Source: Chloroflexota bacterium
Lineage (GTDB): Bacteria; Chloroflexota; Dormibacteria; CF-121
Direction: 5' to 3'
DNA length: 36,878 nucleotides
NCBI GenBank assembly: GCA_005880615.1
Contig: VBID01000115.1
Span: forward strand, 80,431 to 117,308
Shown: piece by piece, positions 7,923-17,743 of the stretch
Numbering within the stretch: position 1 is the stretch's first letter
How the letters are laid out: each line of letters begins with the position of its first letter
Translations under genes and position numbers: made by a program
The notes under the pieces: generated by a model
The model's database searches: none
What the model saw: the letters and a program-made list of their open reading frames with translations, nothing else
What the model was told of the DNA's origin: nothing

Positions 7923-8851
7923 CTCGCTCTCCCCATGAGTTCGGCCGCCAGCGCGTACGGATTCAGCGTGCCATTCGGGTTCTGGCGCAGCCGGCGGGCA
8001 ACCGGCGTGTCACCCTCCAGCTGCTGGCGGGCGTCATCACGAGCCTGCTCCGCCACCAGGGCCAGCACCTCCTGCTTCAGGCGTTGCAACCGTCGGTCCT
8101 GGAGTCCGCCGCCCTGGCTCAGGTACTCCCAGTGCCGTTCGATTGCTTGCCACAGCTCGACGCCGCCCTGATCCTTGATCGCGGCCGTGAGCAGAATGGG
8201 TGGTGCCCAGGCCGGGGCCGGCCCCAGCGCCATGGCGTCCTGGATGAGGCGGCGGGTCTTCTCGGCGCCGCCCAGATCCGCCTTGTTGATCACGAAGATG
8301 TCGGCGATCTCCATGATCCCAGCCTTGATGCTCTGCACTGCGTCGCCCGACTCGGGCACCAGCACCAGGACTGTCGTGTCGCAGACCGTGCCGATCTCCA
8401 GCTCCGATTGCCCCACCCCAACCGTTTCCACGATGATCACGTCGCGGCCATACGCGTCCAGCAGGTGGATCACCTCGCGGGTTGCTGCGGCCAGGCCGCC
8501 CAGGTGCCCGCGAGCCCCCATGCTGCGGATGAACACACCTTTGTCCAGTGTGTGACGCTGCATCCGGATGCGATCGCCCAGGACGGCCCCGCCGGTGAAC
8601 GGGCTGCTGGGATCGACCGCGACCACGCCCACGGTCTTCCCTCGCTGCCTGATCACCTGCAGGAGCAGGTCGACCAACGAGCTCTTGCCGCTCCCGGGGG
8701 CACCGGTAATCCCCACCAGGTGCGCCCGCCCGGTCTGGGGTTGGAGCTCGGTCACGATCTGGGTGGCCTCGGGGTCGCGGTCCTCGGCCAGGCTGATCGC
8801 CTTGGCCAGCGCCCTGACGTCGCCCTGCAACAGGGAGGCGGCCAGGCTCAT
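7919..8851 (-). CDS. meaB: MeaB-type GTPase, chaperone of B12-dependent mutase
   Basis: 310 residues of the G3E P-loop GTPase family (MeaB/ArgK). Walker [10 protein letters not shown] is at about 50-58, [16 protein letters not shown] and [12 protein letters not shown] are the switch and base segments typical of Mea[11 protein letters not shown] is Walker B/switch II, and NKADLGG is the guanine-specificity motif. MeaB loads cofactor onto, and protects, the mutase. As first gene of the operon it overlaps the mutase large subunit by four bases (ATGA). The ATG lacks a Shine-Dalgarno; TACGAT lies nine bases upstream, suggesting a very short leader. Confidence 0.93.
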   Translation of the reverse strand: MSLAASLLQGDVRALAKAISLAEDRDPEATQIVTELQPQTGRAHLVGITGAPGSGKSSLVDLLLQVIRQRGKTVGVVAVDPSSPFTGGAVLGDRIRMQRHTLDKGVFIRSMGARGHLGGLAAATREVIHLLDAYGRDVIIVETVGVGQSELEIGTVCDTTVLVLVPESGDAVQSIKAGIMEIADIFVINKADLGGAEKTRRLIQDAMALGPAPAWAPPILLTAAIKDQGGVELWQAIERHWEYLSQGGGLQDRRLQRLKQEVLALVAEQARDDARQQLEGDTPVARRLRQNPNGTLNPYALAAELMGRAR

Positions 8852-8860
8852 TTCGAATTC

Positions 8861-8866
8861 ATCGTA
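8861..8866 (-). promoter_or_regulatory. Putative -10 element of the meaB-icmA-icmB-MBL operon
   Basis: TACGAT on the minus strand, nine bases before the meaB ATG, in a gene lacking a Shine-Dalgarno. It fits the short-leader pattern of several other genes in the window. No -35 box is evident. Confidence 0.3.
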
Positions 8867-8900
8867 CCAGCCGTCTCCCGCTCCACTCCGGCCCCGGAGT

Positions 8901-9986
8901 TCAGCGTTTCGGTCGCACCCGAGGCCGCCGGGCCACGTGCGGTAAGTAGGTCCGATCGCCGATCCATTGGGCCGGGATGATCGCCAGGAACTGGGCCATC
9001 TGGTTCAGCGGCGACCCGTATCTCGAGCGCAGACGGCTGAACTCAGTCCACGCTTGATCGGGCGCCTTGCACCGGTAGCCAGCCTGTATCAGGCGATCGC
9101 GCGCCTGGTCGAATTCTTCGCGTTCGACGATCGGATCGGTCGACTGACGGAGGCGGAAAAACCAGGTGACGTCCTCCACCAGGTGCCCTCCCACCTTGTA
9201 CATCAGGCGGGCCGGCCCGTCCGGGATATCCTCCAGGGTACTCAGGACCAGCGTGGCCGCATCCATGACGGCGCCGAACGAGTTGAGCCAGGCCTCGTTG
9301 TCGTGACTCGACCGGAACCAGATCAGGAGTGGGTAGGCGAGGTGGCTCTCCAGGACCGCGGCTGACCAGCGCCGCCAATCATCGAACGTCTGCTTCAGCT
9401 CTTCTGGCATGCCGTGATCCGCCGCGTTTTCCAGGATCTGCACGCCCGATGGAGGAGCGCCCGCCAGGGCATCCAGCGTCACCACTAACTCCTCCCGGTC
9501 CTGGAATGACGCGTACAGCGAGAAGAGCAGGGTGATCACCAGCGCCGCCAGCCCGACCCCGGTGGCGCTCTCGAGCAGCGTTACCAACCTGGCCGGCACA
9601 CCGACCGGCACGATGTCGCCGTAGCTGAGCGGCACCAGGGTGGTGGCCGAGAAGTAGAGCGATGTCCCGAAGTTGGTCGGGGCCTCGTGGAGCTGGTCGC
9701 GCAACGCGTCGAAGATGAGACCGTAGCCAAGAATCAGGGACAGCCCCCAGAACGTGAGCAGGATGATCAGGCCCATCGGACCAAAGATCGCCAGCCGATT
9801 CTCGCGCTTATCGATTCGAGAACTGCGGGTGCCCACCCATCGCCACACACGCCACAGCGGGCGGATGACGAGTGGTGTCAGCCGGAGCCTCCCCACGGCA
9901 GGCCGGGGAAGGATGATGGACTGGAACAGGTCATAGAAGATCGCGGCCACAACCAGGATCCCGGCCACACCCTCAAGCAGTCTCAT
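8901..9986 (-). CDS. Two-helix potassium channel-like membrane protein with cytosolic domain
   Basis: 361 residues from ATG 9986. Hydrophobic segments lie at about 3-24, 66-90 and 130-155, with a pore loop between the last two: TSLYFSATTLVPLSYGDIVPVG. SYGDIVP at about 121-127 corresponds to the ion-channel filter region (GYGD), but the usual T-V-G before YGD is replaced by P-L-S. A soluble domain of about 200 residues follows. The frame is also open upstream to 10148, but that part is translated 33-bp tandem repeat (an 11-residue period) and is not accepted as protein. The family is Ion_trans_2-like; ion selectivity is uncertain because of the altered filter. Confidence 0.8.
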   Translation of the reverse strand: MRLLEGVAGILVVAAIFYDLFQSIILPRPAVGRLRLTPLVIRPLWRVWRWVGTRSSRIDKRENRLAIFGPMGLIILLTFWGLSLILGYGLIFDALRDQLHEAPTNFGTSLYFSATTLVPLSYGDIVPVGVPARLVTLLESATGVGLAALVITLLFSLYASFQDREELVVTLDALAGAPPSGVQILENAADHGMPEELKQTFDDWRRWSAAVLESHLAYPLLIWFRSSHDNEAWLNSFGAVMDAATLVLSTLEDIPDGPARLMYKVGGHLVEDVTWFFRLRQSTDPIVEREEFDQARDRLIQAGYRCKAPDQAWTEFSRLRSRYGSPLNQMAQFLAIIPAQWIGDRTYLPHVARRPRVRPKR

Positions 9987-10020
9987 GCTGGGCTCATTCT
10001 GAAAGAAATCTGGCGACAAC

Positions 10021-10196
10021 TCTCCCTCCCCCTTGCGGGGAGCTGCCAAAATCTCTGCCTCCCCCTTGCGGGGAGCAGCCAATATCTCTCCTTCCCCCTT
10101 GCGGGGAGCAGCCAAAATCTCTCCCTCCCCCTTGCGGGGAGCAGCCAAAATCTCTCCCTCCCCCTTGCGGGGAGGGTCGGGGGAGGGGGTCTCGAA
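10021..10196 (+). repeat. Tandem repeat array, 33-bp period, five copies (locus 2)
   Basis: The core CCTTGCGGGG recurs at 10031, 10064, 10097, 10130 and 10163, exactly 33 bp apart. Each unit is a C-rich arm (CTCCCTCCCCC), a TTGC loop and GGGGAG, followed by an array-specific spacer (CAGCCAAAAT). Only the last copy carries the full second block GGGTCGGGGGAGGGGGTCTCG. The array lies between two divergent genes, and its 33-bp period keeps long false reading frames open on both strands. Confidence 0.92.
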
Positions 10197-10207
10197 GAAC
10201 CTGCGAG

Positions 10208-10224
10208 CCGACTACGCTAGTCGG
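10208..10224 (+). promoter_or_regulatory. Palindrome overlapping putative -10 element of the hydrolase gene
   Basis: CCGACTA-CGC-TAGTCGG is a perfect 7-bp inverted repeat with a 3-base centre, ending three bases before the ATG at 10227. TACGCT at 10213-10218, inside it, is eight bases from the ATG and could be the -10 element. A repressor operator is a reasonable inference; a start-site hairpin in RNA is the alternative. Confidence 0.35.
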
Positions 10225-10226
10225 AC

Positions 10227-10748
10227 ATGCCAACCGTTTATCTCGGCCACGGTGCAGCCGGCACGGTGGCCAGCATGAAGCCCTATGTGGACGGCCTCAA
10301 GCGGCGCGGCGTGGACGCCACCGCGGTCAACCTGAAGCCCGGGCGATCGGTGCCGAAGGCCGAGCGCGCCCTTCCGCTATTCCGTGAGCAGGTGCCCGAC
10401 CTGCTTCACGCCGTCATTGGCGGCCATTCCTTCGGCGGTCGGGTGGCGAGTCTGCTGGCGGCGGAGGAACCCTGTGCCGGCCTGGTTCTCTTCAGCTATC
10501 CGCTGCATGCGCCCGGAAAGCAGGAAGCGTGGCGGGAACGATCCGCGCACTGGGCACGCATCGCCTGCCCCGTGCTGCTACTGAGCGGCGAGGCGGATCC
10601 ATTCGCGGACATCGACCTCCTGCGCAAGGAGGTCCGGCAGCTCAAGAAGGCGGAGCTGGTGATCTACGCGCGAGCCGGGCACGGCCTGGCCGGAGTCCTC
10701 GATCAGGCCCTGGATCGCGCGGCCGCTTTTGTCAAGAGCTTGCGCTAG
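10227..10748 (+). CDS. Small alpha/beta hydrolase (KANL3/TEX30- or dienelactone hydrolase-like)
   Basis: 173 residues, a compact alpha/beta-hydrolase. LGHGAAGT near the N-terminus supplies the oxyanion region, GGHSFGGR gives the nucleophile elbow with Ser68, LSGEADPF gives Asp124 and ARAGHGL gives His152, so the full catalytic triad is present. Length and motif order match the KANL3/TEX30-like group. The substrate is unknown. The gene starts after the 33-bp repeat array and converges, with a 6-bp gap, on a tiny membrane protein gene. Confidence 0.85.
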   Translation: MPTVYLGHGAAGTVASMKPYVDGLKRRGVDATAVNLKPGRSVPKAERALPLFREQVPDLLHAVIGGHSFGGRVASLLAAEEPCAGLVLFSYPLHAPGKQEAWRERSAHWARIACPVLLLSGEADPFADIDLLRKEVRQLKKAELVIYARAGHGLAGVLDQALDRAAAFVKSLR

Positions 10749-10754
10749 CCGGCC

Positions 10755-10910
10755 CTAGACAGCTCGGCGACCTACCAGCAGGTTGTAGACGATGGCGACC
10801 ATGGCCAGCACCAGCAGCGCGTGGATGGCGGGCCCCAGATGAAAGATGGTATAGCCCAGCAGCCAGAGCACGAAAAGGATGACGACGATCCTCCACACCA
10901 CCCCAGCCAC
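10755..10910 (-). CDS. Tiny membrane protein, lmo0937/DUF5670-like
   Basis: 51 residues, below usual length cut-offs. It starts at the GTG at 10908-10910, with AGGAGGGAG about five bases upstream; GTGs at 10901 and 10898 are alternatives. The protein is one or two hydrophobic segments: VVWRIVVILFVLWLLGYTIF, then HALLVLAMVAIVYNLLVGRR. The WLLG motif and the two-helix pattern with a short Gly/Pro turn match the lmo0937-type small membrane proteins often called DUF5670. The function is unknown. Confidence 0.65.
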   Translation of the reverse strand: MAGVVWRIVVILFVLWLLGYTIFHLGPAIHALLVLAMVAIVYNLLVGRRAV

Positions 10911-11003
10911 GGCCTCTCCCTCCTCGTAATCAGCTGGAGACCCCGGATGACGCGACGGCCGGGGACCGGTCCGAGCTGGACATCCGCGGTGGCGCCAGCC
11001 GGG

Positions 11004-11714
11004 TCACGGTGGACCAGGAGGGCTAGGAGAGGGTAGCGAGGGGAATCGGGGCTGCAGGCTCGGGGTCAACCGTCTGACAGACCTGCGGCCCCAGATTTCC
11101 ATCAACACCAAGACCAGCACGAACGCGGCGGCAGCCGCCAGGACCAAGCCCAGCGGTGGGAAGCCGATGGCGAGTGCGGCTAACGCCCCAATGGCGGCGC
11201 CGACCGCCGCGACGATCACGGTCAGCATGCCCGGCAGTGTTTGCAGCAAATGAAACAGCGACCCCGGCCTGCGACCCGCTCTTATGTCGTCGATGCCAAG
11301 CGTCTGGAGTGCGCCGCGCATGTCGTCGTACGGGCTGGCGATGAAGTGGGGCTCTAGCTCCGGGTGGAGCTCGAGGTACGCATGCCGGAGCCTGTTCATT
11401 CCGATCACCCAGCGGAAGTCATCGCGATTGAGCGTATGAAGACGCGCGATAGTAGCGATGCCTGTGTACAAGACAACGGTGAGCAAGGGGATGGCGATCG
11501 AGATGAAAGCCGGGCCGAATCGATCAACCTGCGCGACCAGTGCCAGCGCGATCATCGCGCCAGAGAGGATGGCCAGGAATATGGTCACTCGGTTCAGGGA
11601 CTCTGTGTAAGTCAGCGAGCGGGTCGCCAGCAGGCTCCAGTGCTCGGTGGCCAGGATCTGCAGCTTGCCGGCGTCCCCAGATTCAGCTCTCGATGGCGGC
11701 ATTTCCGTCGACAT
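11004..11714 (-). CDS. Membrane protein of unknown function with four helices
   Basis: 236 residues from an ATG with a strong AGGAGG about five bases upstream. The pattern is a cytosolic N-terminus with LATEHWSLLATRSLTYTESL, two helices at about 44-64 and 68-90, a roughly 70-residue soluble stretch (NRDDFRWVIGMNRLRHAYLE, SPYDDMRGAL), two helices at about 157-177 and 183-207, and a Pro-rich tail. I recognise this layout from uncharacterised bacterial proteins but know no function. It is transcribed away from the unknown gene at 11785-12585 in the same direction, with about 70 bp between them. Confidence 0.75.
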   Translation of the reverse strand: MSTEMPPSRAESGDAGKLQILATEHWSLLATRSLTYTESLNRVTIFLAILSGAMIALALVAQVDRFGPAFISIAIPLLTVVLYTGIATIARLHTLNRDDFRWVIGMNRLRHAYLELHPELEPHFIASPYDDMRGALQTLGIDDIRAGRRPGSLFHLLQTLPGMLTVIVAAVGAAIGALAALAIGFPPLGLVLAAAAAFVLVLVLMEIWGRRSVRRLTPSLQPRFPSLPSPSPPGPP

Positions 11715-11784
11715 TTTCCCTCCTAGTCGCGAGATACGTATCCAGAACGAGGTGCGTGCTCAACTCACGCCCCCGGGGGCGATC

Positions 11785-12585
11785 TTAGAAGGCTCTGGAT
11801 CCTCCACCGTGGGGACCGATCACCGGCGCGATCACCAGGCGCCATTCAGAACCAGTCTTGATCTCCACTGTCCACTCGCCGGCACCGAGGAAGAGTGGAT
11901 TGGACGACGACCCCACGGACTCGGTCGCGTGCCCGATGTGAATGACATGTCCATCGGTCGCCCGCAGGTCGAGGGAATACGGGTTCAGCGAAGCCCCAAA
12001 CCACGCAGTACCCACTCCCCAGTCGCCAACGGTCAGGTCGATGTTGTAGAGGCCGGTCTGTGCCAGGCGAAAACGGGGCTCCTGCCCCCTGTGTACCTCT
12101 GCGCTCGTCGGTGGCGGCAAGGAAGGGCGCCAGGCGCGTGGTGGCGCTTCCCAGGAGAGCATCGAGTTGAGCACCACCTGGACCATCCAGGCGCATGTTG
12201 GTGTCCACGTGTCGACCTCGAGGTGGTAGCTACCTGTGGGCAGGACGTGCTGCACCAGAGGCGCCACGACTTCGCCTGGGGCCGCCCCGATGGCTCCCCA
12301 GTCCGGCAGAGCGTGGCCGCGCTCATCGACGACCGCGAGCGATCGGACCGCTACCGGAGGGTCGTACGCCGCAAAAACGGTGTAGCGCCCGTGTGGGAGG
12401 CGACAGGGTGGTGTCTTAGTGGTGCCGGCGCCCGTATGCGCGGTCACCAGGCGGTCGACCTGCACAAACCGGCTGAGCGGCCTCCGACCGATGATGGCCT
12501 GGCCGACATCCTGCAGGACGGATCCCACGCTCCGACGATAGCCGACGGTGCAGGGCTGTGGTGCTGCCGGTGTCTCAGAAACCAC
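11785..12585 (-). CDS. Unknown protein, two beta-rich segments
   Basis: 266 residues from a GTG; an internal GTG 19 codons later is also possible, because the upstream start is only about 30 bp from the divergent kelch gene. No signal peptide or membrane helix is clear. Two similar beta-rich stretches can be seen: GRYTVFAAYDPP..LPTGSYHLEVDTWTPT in the middle, and TGLYNIDLTVGDWG..GAGEWTVEIKTGSEW near the end. Both resemble the Tyr/Trp-rich strands of beta-sandwich domains. Its codon pattern is that of a real gene. I cannot assign a function. Confidence 0.6.
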   Translation of the reverse strand: MVSETPAAPQPCTVGYRRSVGSVLQDVGQAIIGRRPLSRFVQVDRLVTAHTGAGTTKTPPCRLPHGRYTVFAAYDPPVAVRSLAVVDERGHALPDWGAIGAAPGEVVAPLVQHVLPTGSYHLEVDTWTPTCAWMVQVVLNSMLSWEAPPRAWRPSLPPPTSAEVHRGQEPRFRLAQTGLYNIDLTVGDWGVGTAWFGASLNPYSLDLRATDGHVIHIGHATESVGSSSNPLFLGAGEWTVEIKTGSEWRLVIAPVIGPHGGGSRAF

Positions 12586-12614
12586 CGCACGGGCTGGTAC
12601 GTTTTATTGGTGAA

Positions 12615-14030
12615 ATGAGGACCCTGATCGCTAGGCTAACACTGGCCGCGACAGTCACCCTCCTGCCAGCATGCGGCCCTAGAGCTGGAGTCAACGATGC
12701 GGCCGGGCCAATCGGCCCCTCGCCTCGCGCCAACGCGGCGCTGGCGTACGACGCGACCCGTGGCAAGTTGGTGCTCTTCGGGGGAGGAGCCGCGACCTGG
12801 CTCGGAGATACGTGGACCTGGGATGGCCGCGCCTGGCAGCAGGAGTCCCCAGCGCTGTCGCCCAGCCCGCGCGGCGCGGCGGCGATGGCCTACGACCCCA
12901 CCTCCGGGCTAGTGGTGCTGTTTGGCGGCATTAGCGGTGGCTCCGGGGCGACGGACACGTGGGTCTGGAACGGTACGACCTGGACCCAGCTGCATCCGTC
13001 GGCGACCCCACCCGCAACCTTCGGCCGAGCCTTCATGAACTTCGATCCCGTCTCTCAGCACCTGATTCTGCTCACCGATCCCGACCAGGCAGGCACCCCT
13101 CGAGACGAAACGTGGGAATGGACCGGCGCGACCTGGACCCTGATCGATTCTCATGGGCCGATTGGGGAGGGCCCAGGCGGGCTAGACCAGAACCCACCGG
13201 CCGGAGTCGATCCTCGTCCGCGGGTCGGAGGAACATTTGATCCCGCCACCGCGTTCGGGCTTGACCCGGTCCGTAATCAGCTGATGGCCGTCCAGCGGGT
13301 GCGCTACGCCGACGCTCCGGTTCAGGGCGTGGTCACCTGGGAGTGGGACGGTCATCAGTGGGCACCTCTACAGACGTCCTCTCCGGCATTTCCAGCGGTG
13401 CACGATGACCTCAGCGATCCTGTCCTGGCGCCAGCCCCGGACGGACGATCTGTCCTGCTGGTCGACCTGCATGGCGCATGGCAGTGGGATGGCACGCGAT
13501 GGGCCCCAATGCCGTTTAGCCCGCCGAGCCGAGGTCGGGCTGCTTTCGCCTTTGATGCAAAGGCCGGTCACGACCTCCTCGTCGGCGGAGTGGCGGCGAC
13601 CGACCCTGGCGGCCTGTATGGAGATACGTGGACCTGGACCGGGGCGGCATGGCAGCAGGCCGCCGGTCCGGCAGGCCGTCAGGCCGCCCAGTATCCTTCG
13701 TCCTCACCGCCGCCCGGAGGCATCTCGCAGGAGCGCGCTATCGCCATCGCACGCCACGCGGCGGCGGAAACGGAGGGTCCGCGTATTGCTCCCGTGATCC
13801 AGGCGAGGCTTGCACGGGCCGGAACGTTTGGCAATGTCTCTCCGACCGCCGCCACCTGGGAGTGGGGAGTGTCTTTCCGGGTCGACCAGACCCTGGTAGG
13901 ACATGGTCCGCCAGGAAGCCCCGCTAAACACCAGGTGCACAGTGTCGCTGTGTTCATCGATTACCTGTCCGGCGAGGTCCTCGAGACGAGCTGGCCTGCC
14001 CCGAAGATCCTTGGTGGGGAGGGAGGATAG
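12615..14030 (+). CDS. Kelch-repeat lipoprotein with C-terminal PepSY-like region
   Basis: 471 residues from ATG 12615; the frame is open further upstream but the ATG directly precedes a signal peptide. The N-terminal helix ends in LLPAC with Cys20, a lipobox. At least five kelch-type blades follow, marked by YDATRGKLVLFGG, GDTWTWDGRAWQ, YDPTSGLVVLFGG, DTWVWNGTTWTQ, DETWEWTGATWT and GDTWTWTGAAWQQ (last at about 340), which suggests an extracellular beta-propeller. The last roughly 100 residues contain SQERAIAIARHAA and end in a Tyr-Leu-Ser-Gly-Glu-Val stretch reminiscent of PepSY domains. It is probably surface-attached and binds a ligand; no catalytic site is recognised. Confidence 0.8.
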   Translation: MRTLIARLTLAATVTLLPACGPRAGVNDAAGPIGPSPRANAALAYDATRGKLVLFGGGAATWLGDTWTWDGRAWQQESPALSPSPRGAAAMAYDPTSGLVVLFGGISGGSGATDTWVWNGTTWTQLHPSATPPATFGRAFMNFDPVSQHLILLTDPDQAGTPRDETWEWTGATWTLIDSHGPIGEGPGGLDQNPPAGVDPRPRVGGTFDPATAFGLDPVRNQLMAVQRVRYADAPVQGVVTWEWDGHQWAPLQTSSPAFPAVHDDLSDPVLAPAPDGRSVLLVDLHGAWQWDGTRWAPMPFSPPSRGRAAFAFDAKAGHDLLVGGVAATDPGGLYGDTWTWTGAAWQQAAGPAGRQAAQYPSSSPPPGGISQERAIAIARHAAAETEGPRIAPVIQARLARAGTFGNVSPTAATWEWGVSFRVDQTLVGHGPPGSPAKHQVHSVAVFIDYLSGEVLETSWPAPKILGGEGG

Positions 14031-14111
14031 CCAGGCCTGCATGGCCGACACCAGGAACCCCTCCCAAACCCCATAGGGCGGGAGCGACGAGACCCCGTGG
14101 TGCCGCTGGCC

Positions 14112-16820
<2,709 letters not shown>

Positions 16821-16830
16821 GTTTGACTCA

Positions 16831-16836
16831 ATCGTA
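16831..16836 (-). promoter_or_regulatory. Putative -10 element of acnA
   Basis: TACGAT on the minus strand, ten bases before the GTG start. The region between acnA and the divergent gene at 16888 is only 67 bp and has no Shine-Dalgarno for acnA. Confidence 0.3.
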
Positions 16837-16887
16837 CTCCGAGAAGCGGAATTCCCTGGGATGGACAGCCGCCAGGTTGCGCCCATA

Positions 16888-17559
16888 ATGGCAAGAGGAA
16901 TGTTGCCGGCTGACGCCTGTCCGTTTGACCGCCCGTTCCCACCCGACTTCGATGCCTGTCCGGCGTACCAGCCGCGCACCTTTGTCGCCCTCGACCTCCG
17001 GTACCGGCCGCTGCAACCCGTCTGGACCTGCCAGCACCTCGAAGTGCGGCCCACCGGCGCCACCGGGCATCGCTTTTACGGCTCCTGCAGCATCGGCGAC
17101 GCGGCGGCACGGGAGCGGTGGGTCGAGCAGGTGCGCGTCGTGCGGCTGCAGGCGCTGCGCGACCTGTCGACTCAGGTCAACCGGATCACACGGCCGCTGC
17201 TCAGCGAGCTGTGGGCGGCCAAGGGACGCCAGCTGGAGGCCCAGAAATCGAGCCAGGGGGACGCTGCGGAGACCAAGGCTGTTCAAGAGGTGGCCGATCG
17301 GATGCGGAGCCAGGTGCTCGCATTTCTGGACGAGCATCGGGTGGACCTGGAGGGCGCCAGCCTCCCGTACGATGCCGTGGTGGTCCTGCTGGGGGTCGTG
17401 CTAGAGCGCTTCGTGTCCCAGACCTCCACCGACGCGCCCGCGGGGCTGCCCCCCGAGGTGCTGGTGGACTTTCCCGAAGCCGTGCGCATCTTCTTCGACC
17501 CCAGCCAGGGGGCTTCGGACTCACCGAGTTCGGTCCAGCAGCCTCCCCTAGCCTCTTAG
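16888..17559 (+). CDS. Unknown soluble protein with N-terminal Cys/Pro/Phe motif
   Basis: 223 residues from ATG 16888 (a second ATG is four codons later). The N-terminus carries DACPFDRPFPPDFDACPAYQ, then TWTCQHLE-like and GSCSIGD cysteine segments, giving four cysteines within about 75 residues that could bind metal. The middle (ARERWVEQVRVVRLQALRDL onward) is a long charged helical region, followed by a hydrophobic patch YDAVVVLLGVVLERFV and an acidic, Ser/Pro-rich end. It is divergent from acnA. I do not recognise the family. The frame is open to 16789, but that would overlap acnA coding sequence. Confidence 0.7.
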   Translation: MARGMLPADACPFDRPFPPDFDACPAYQPRTFVALDLRYRPLQPVWTCQHLEVRPTGATGHRFYGSCSIGDAAARERWVEQVRVVRLQALRDLSTQVNRITRPLLSELWAAKGRQLEAQKSSQGDAAETKAVQEVADRMRSQVLAFLDEHRVDLEGASLPYDAVVVLLGVVLERFVSQTSTDAPAGLPPEVLVDFPEAVRIFFDPSQGASDSPSSVQQPPLAS

Positions 17560-17598
17560 GGATTTCACTCAACGTTCCCTAGTTTCACGCTGCGTCCC

Positions 17599-17626
17599 TT
17601 GACAAACCTGATACCCCGTGTATCCT
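17599..17626 (+). promoter_or_regulatory. Sigma70-type promoter, TTGACA-N16-TATCCT
   Basis: A perfect -35 TTGACA (17599-17604) and TATCCT (17621-17626) are separated by 16 bases, the best-formed promoter in the window. The predicted transcript start near 17633 lies about 70 bases before the first ORF and is followed by a hairpin. Confidence 0.55.
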
Positions 17627-17647
17627 TGCTCGCAAGGAGACGACTGG

Positions 17648-17676
17648 CGCGACCGCCTGAGGGGGCATCGGTCGCG
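17648..17676 (+). promoter_or_regulatory. 5' leader hairpin between promoter and short ORF
   Basis: CGCGACCG (17648-17655) and CGGTCGCG (17669-17676) form a perfect 8-bp stem with a 13-base loop. It lies in the predicted untranslated leader, about 15 bases before the AGGAGG Shine-Dalgarno at 17691-17696. It may be an mRNA control element or simply a 5' stabiliser. I could not match it to a known riboswitch class. Confidence 0.35.
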
Positions 17677-17704
17677 ACTCGATCGCAGGAAGGAGGGAAG
17701 CCGG

Positions 17705-17740
17705 ATGCGTATTTGTGTTGTCCGGGGCATCCGAGGCTAG
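17705..17740 (+). CDS. Possible 11-codon leader peptide
   Basis: The ATG at 17705 has an excellent AGGAGG eight bases upstream and encodes MRICVVRGIRG before TAG. Three bases after the stop, in the same frame, ATG 17744 begins a second small ORF, an arrangement suited to re-initiation. A single Cys codon and three Arg codons are present. Whether the peptide is made is unknown. Confidence 0.35.
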   Translation: MRICVVRGIRG

Positions 17741-17743
17741 GCG

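Noticed and set aside
9987-10148. N-terminal extension of the K+ channel-like gene
   Set aside because: Consists of translated 33-bp repeat; ATG 9986 starts directly at the first membrane helix.
14075-14100. GGGAGCGACGAGACCCCG as a reverse-oriented copy of the intergenic repeat
   Set aside because: Only the GAGACCCC stretch matches; neither the C-rich arm nor the hairpin is present.
16821-17063. N-terminal extension of aconitase
   Set aside because: Overlaps the divergent gene, shows no similarity to aconitase, and the family N-terminus begins at GTG 16820.
17627-17704. Leader at 17627-17704 considered as a c-di-GMP or other known riboswitch
   Set aside because: The conserved core sequences of those classes are not present; only a simple hairpin can be supported.
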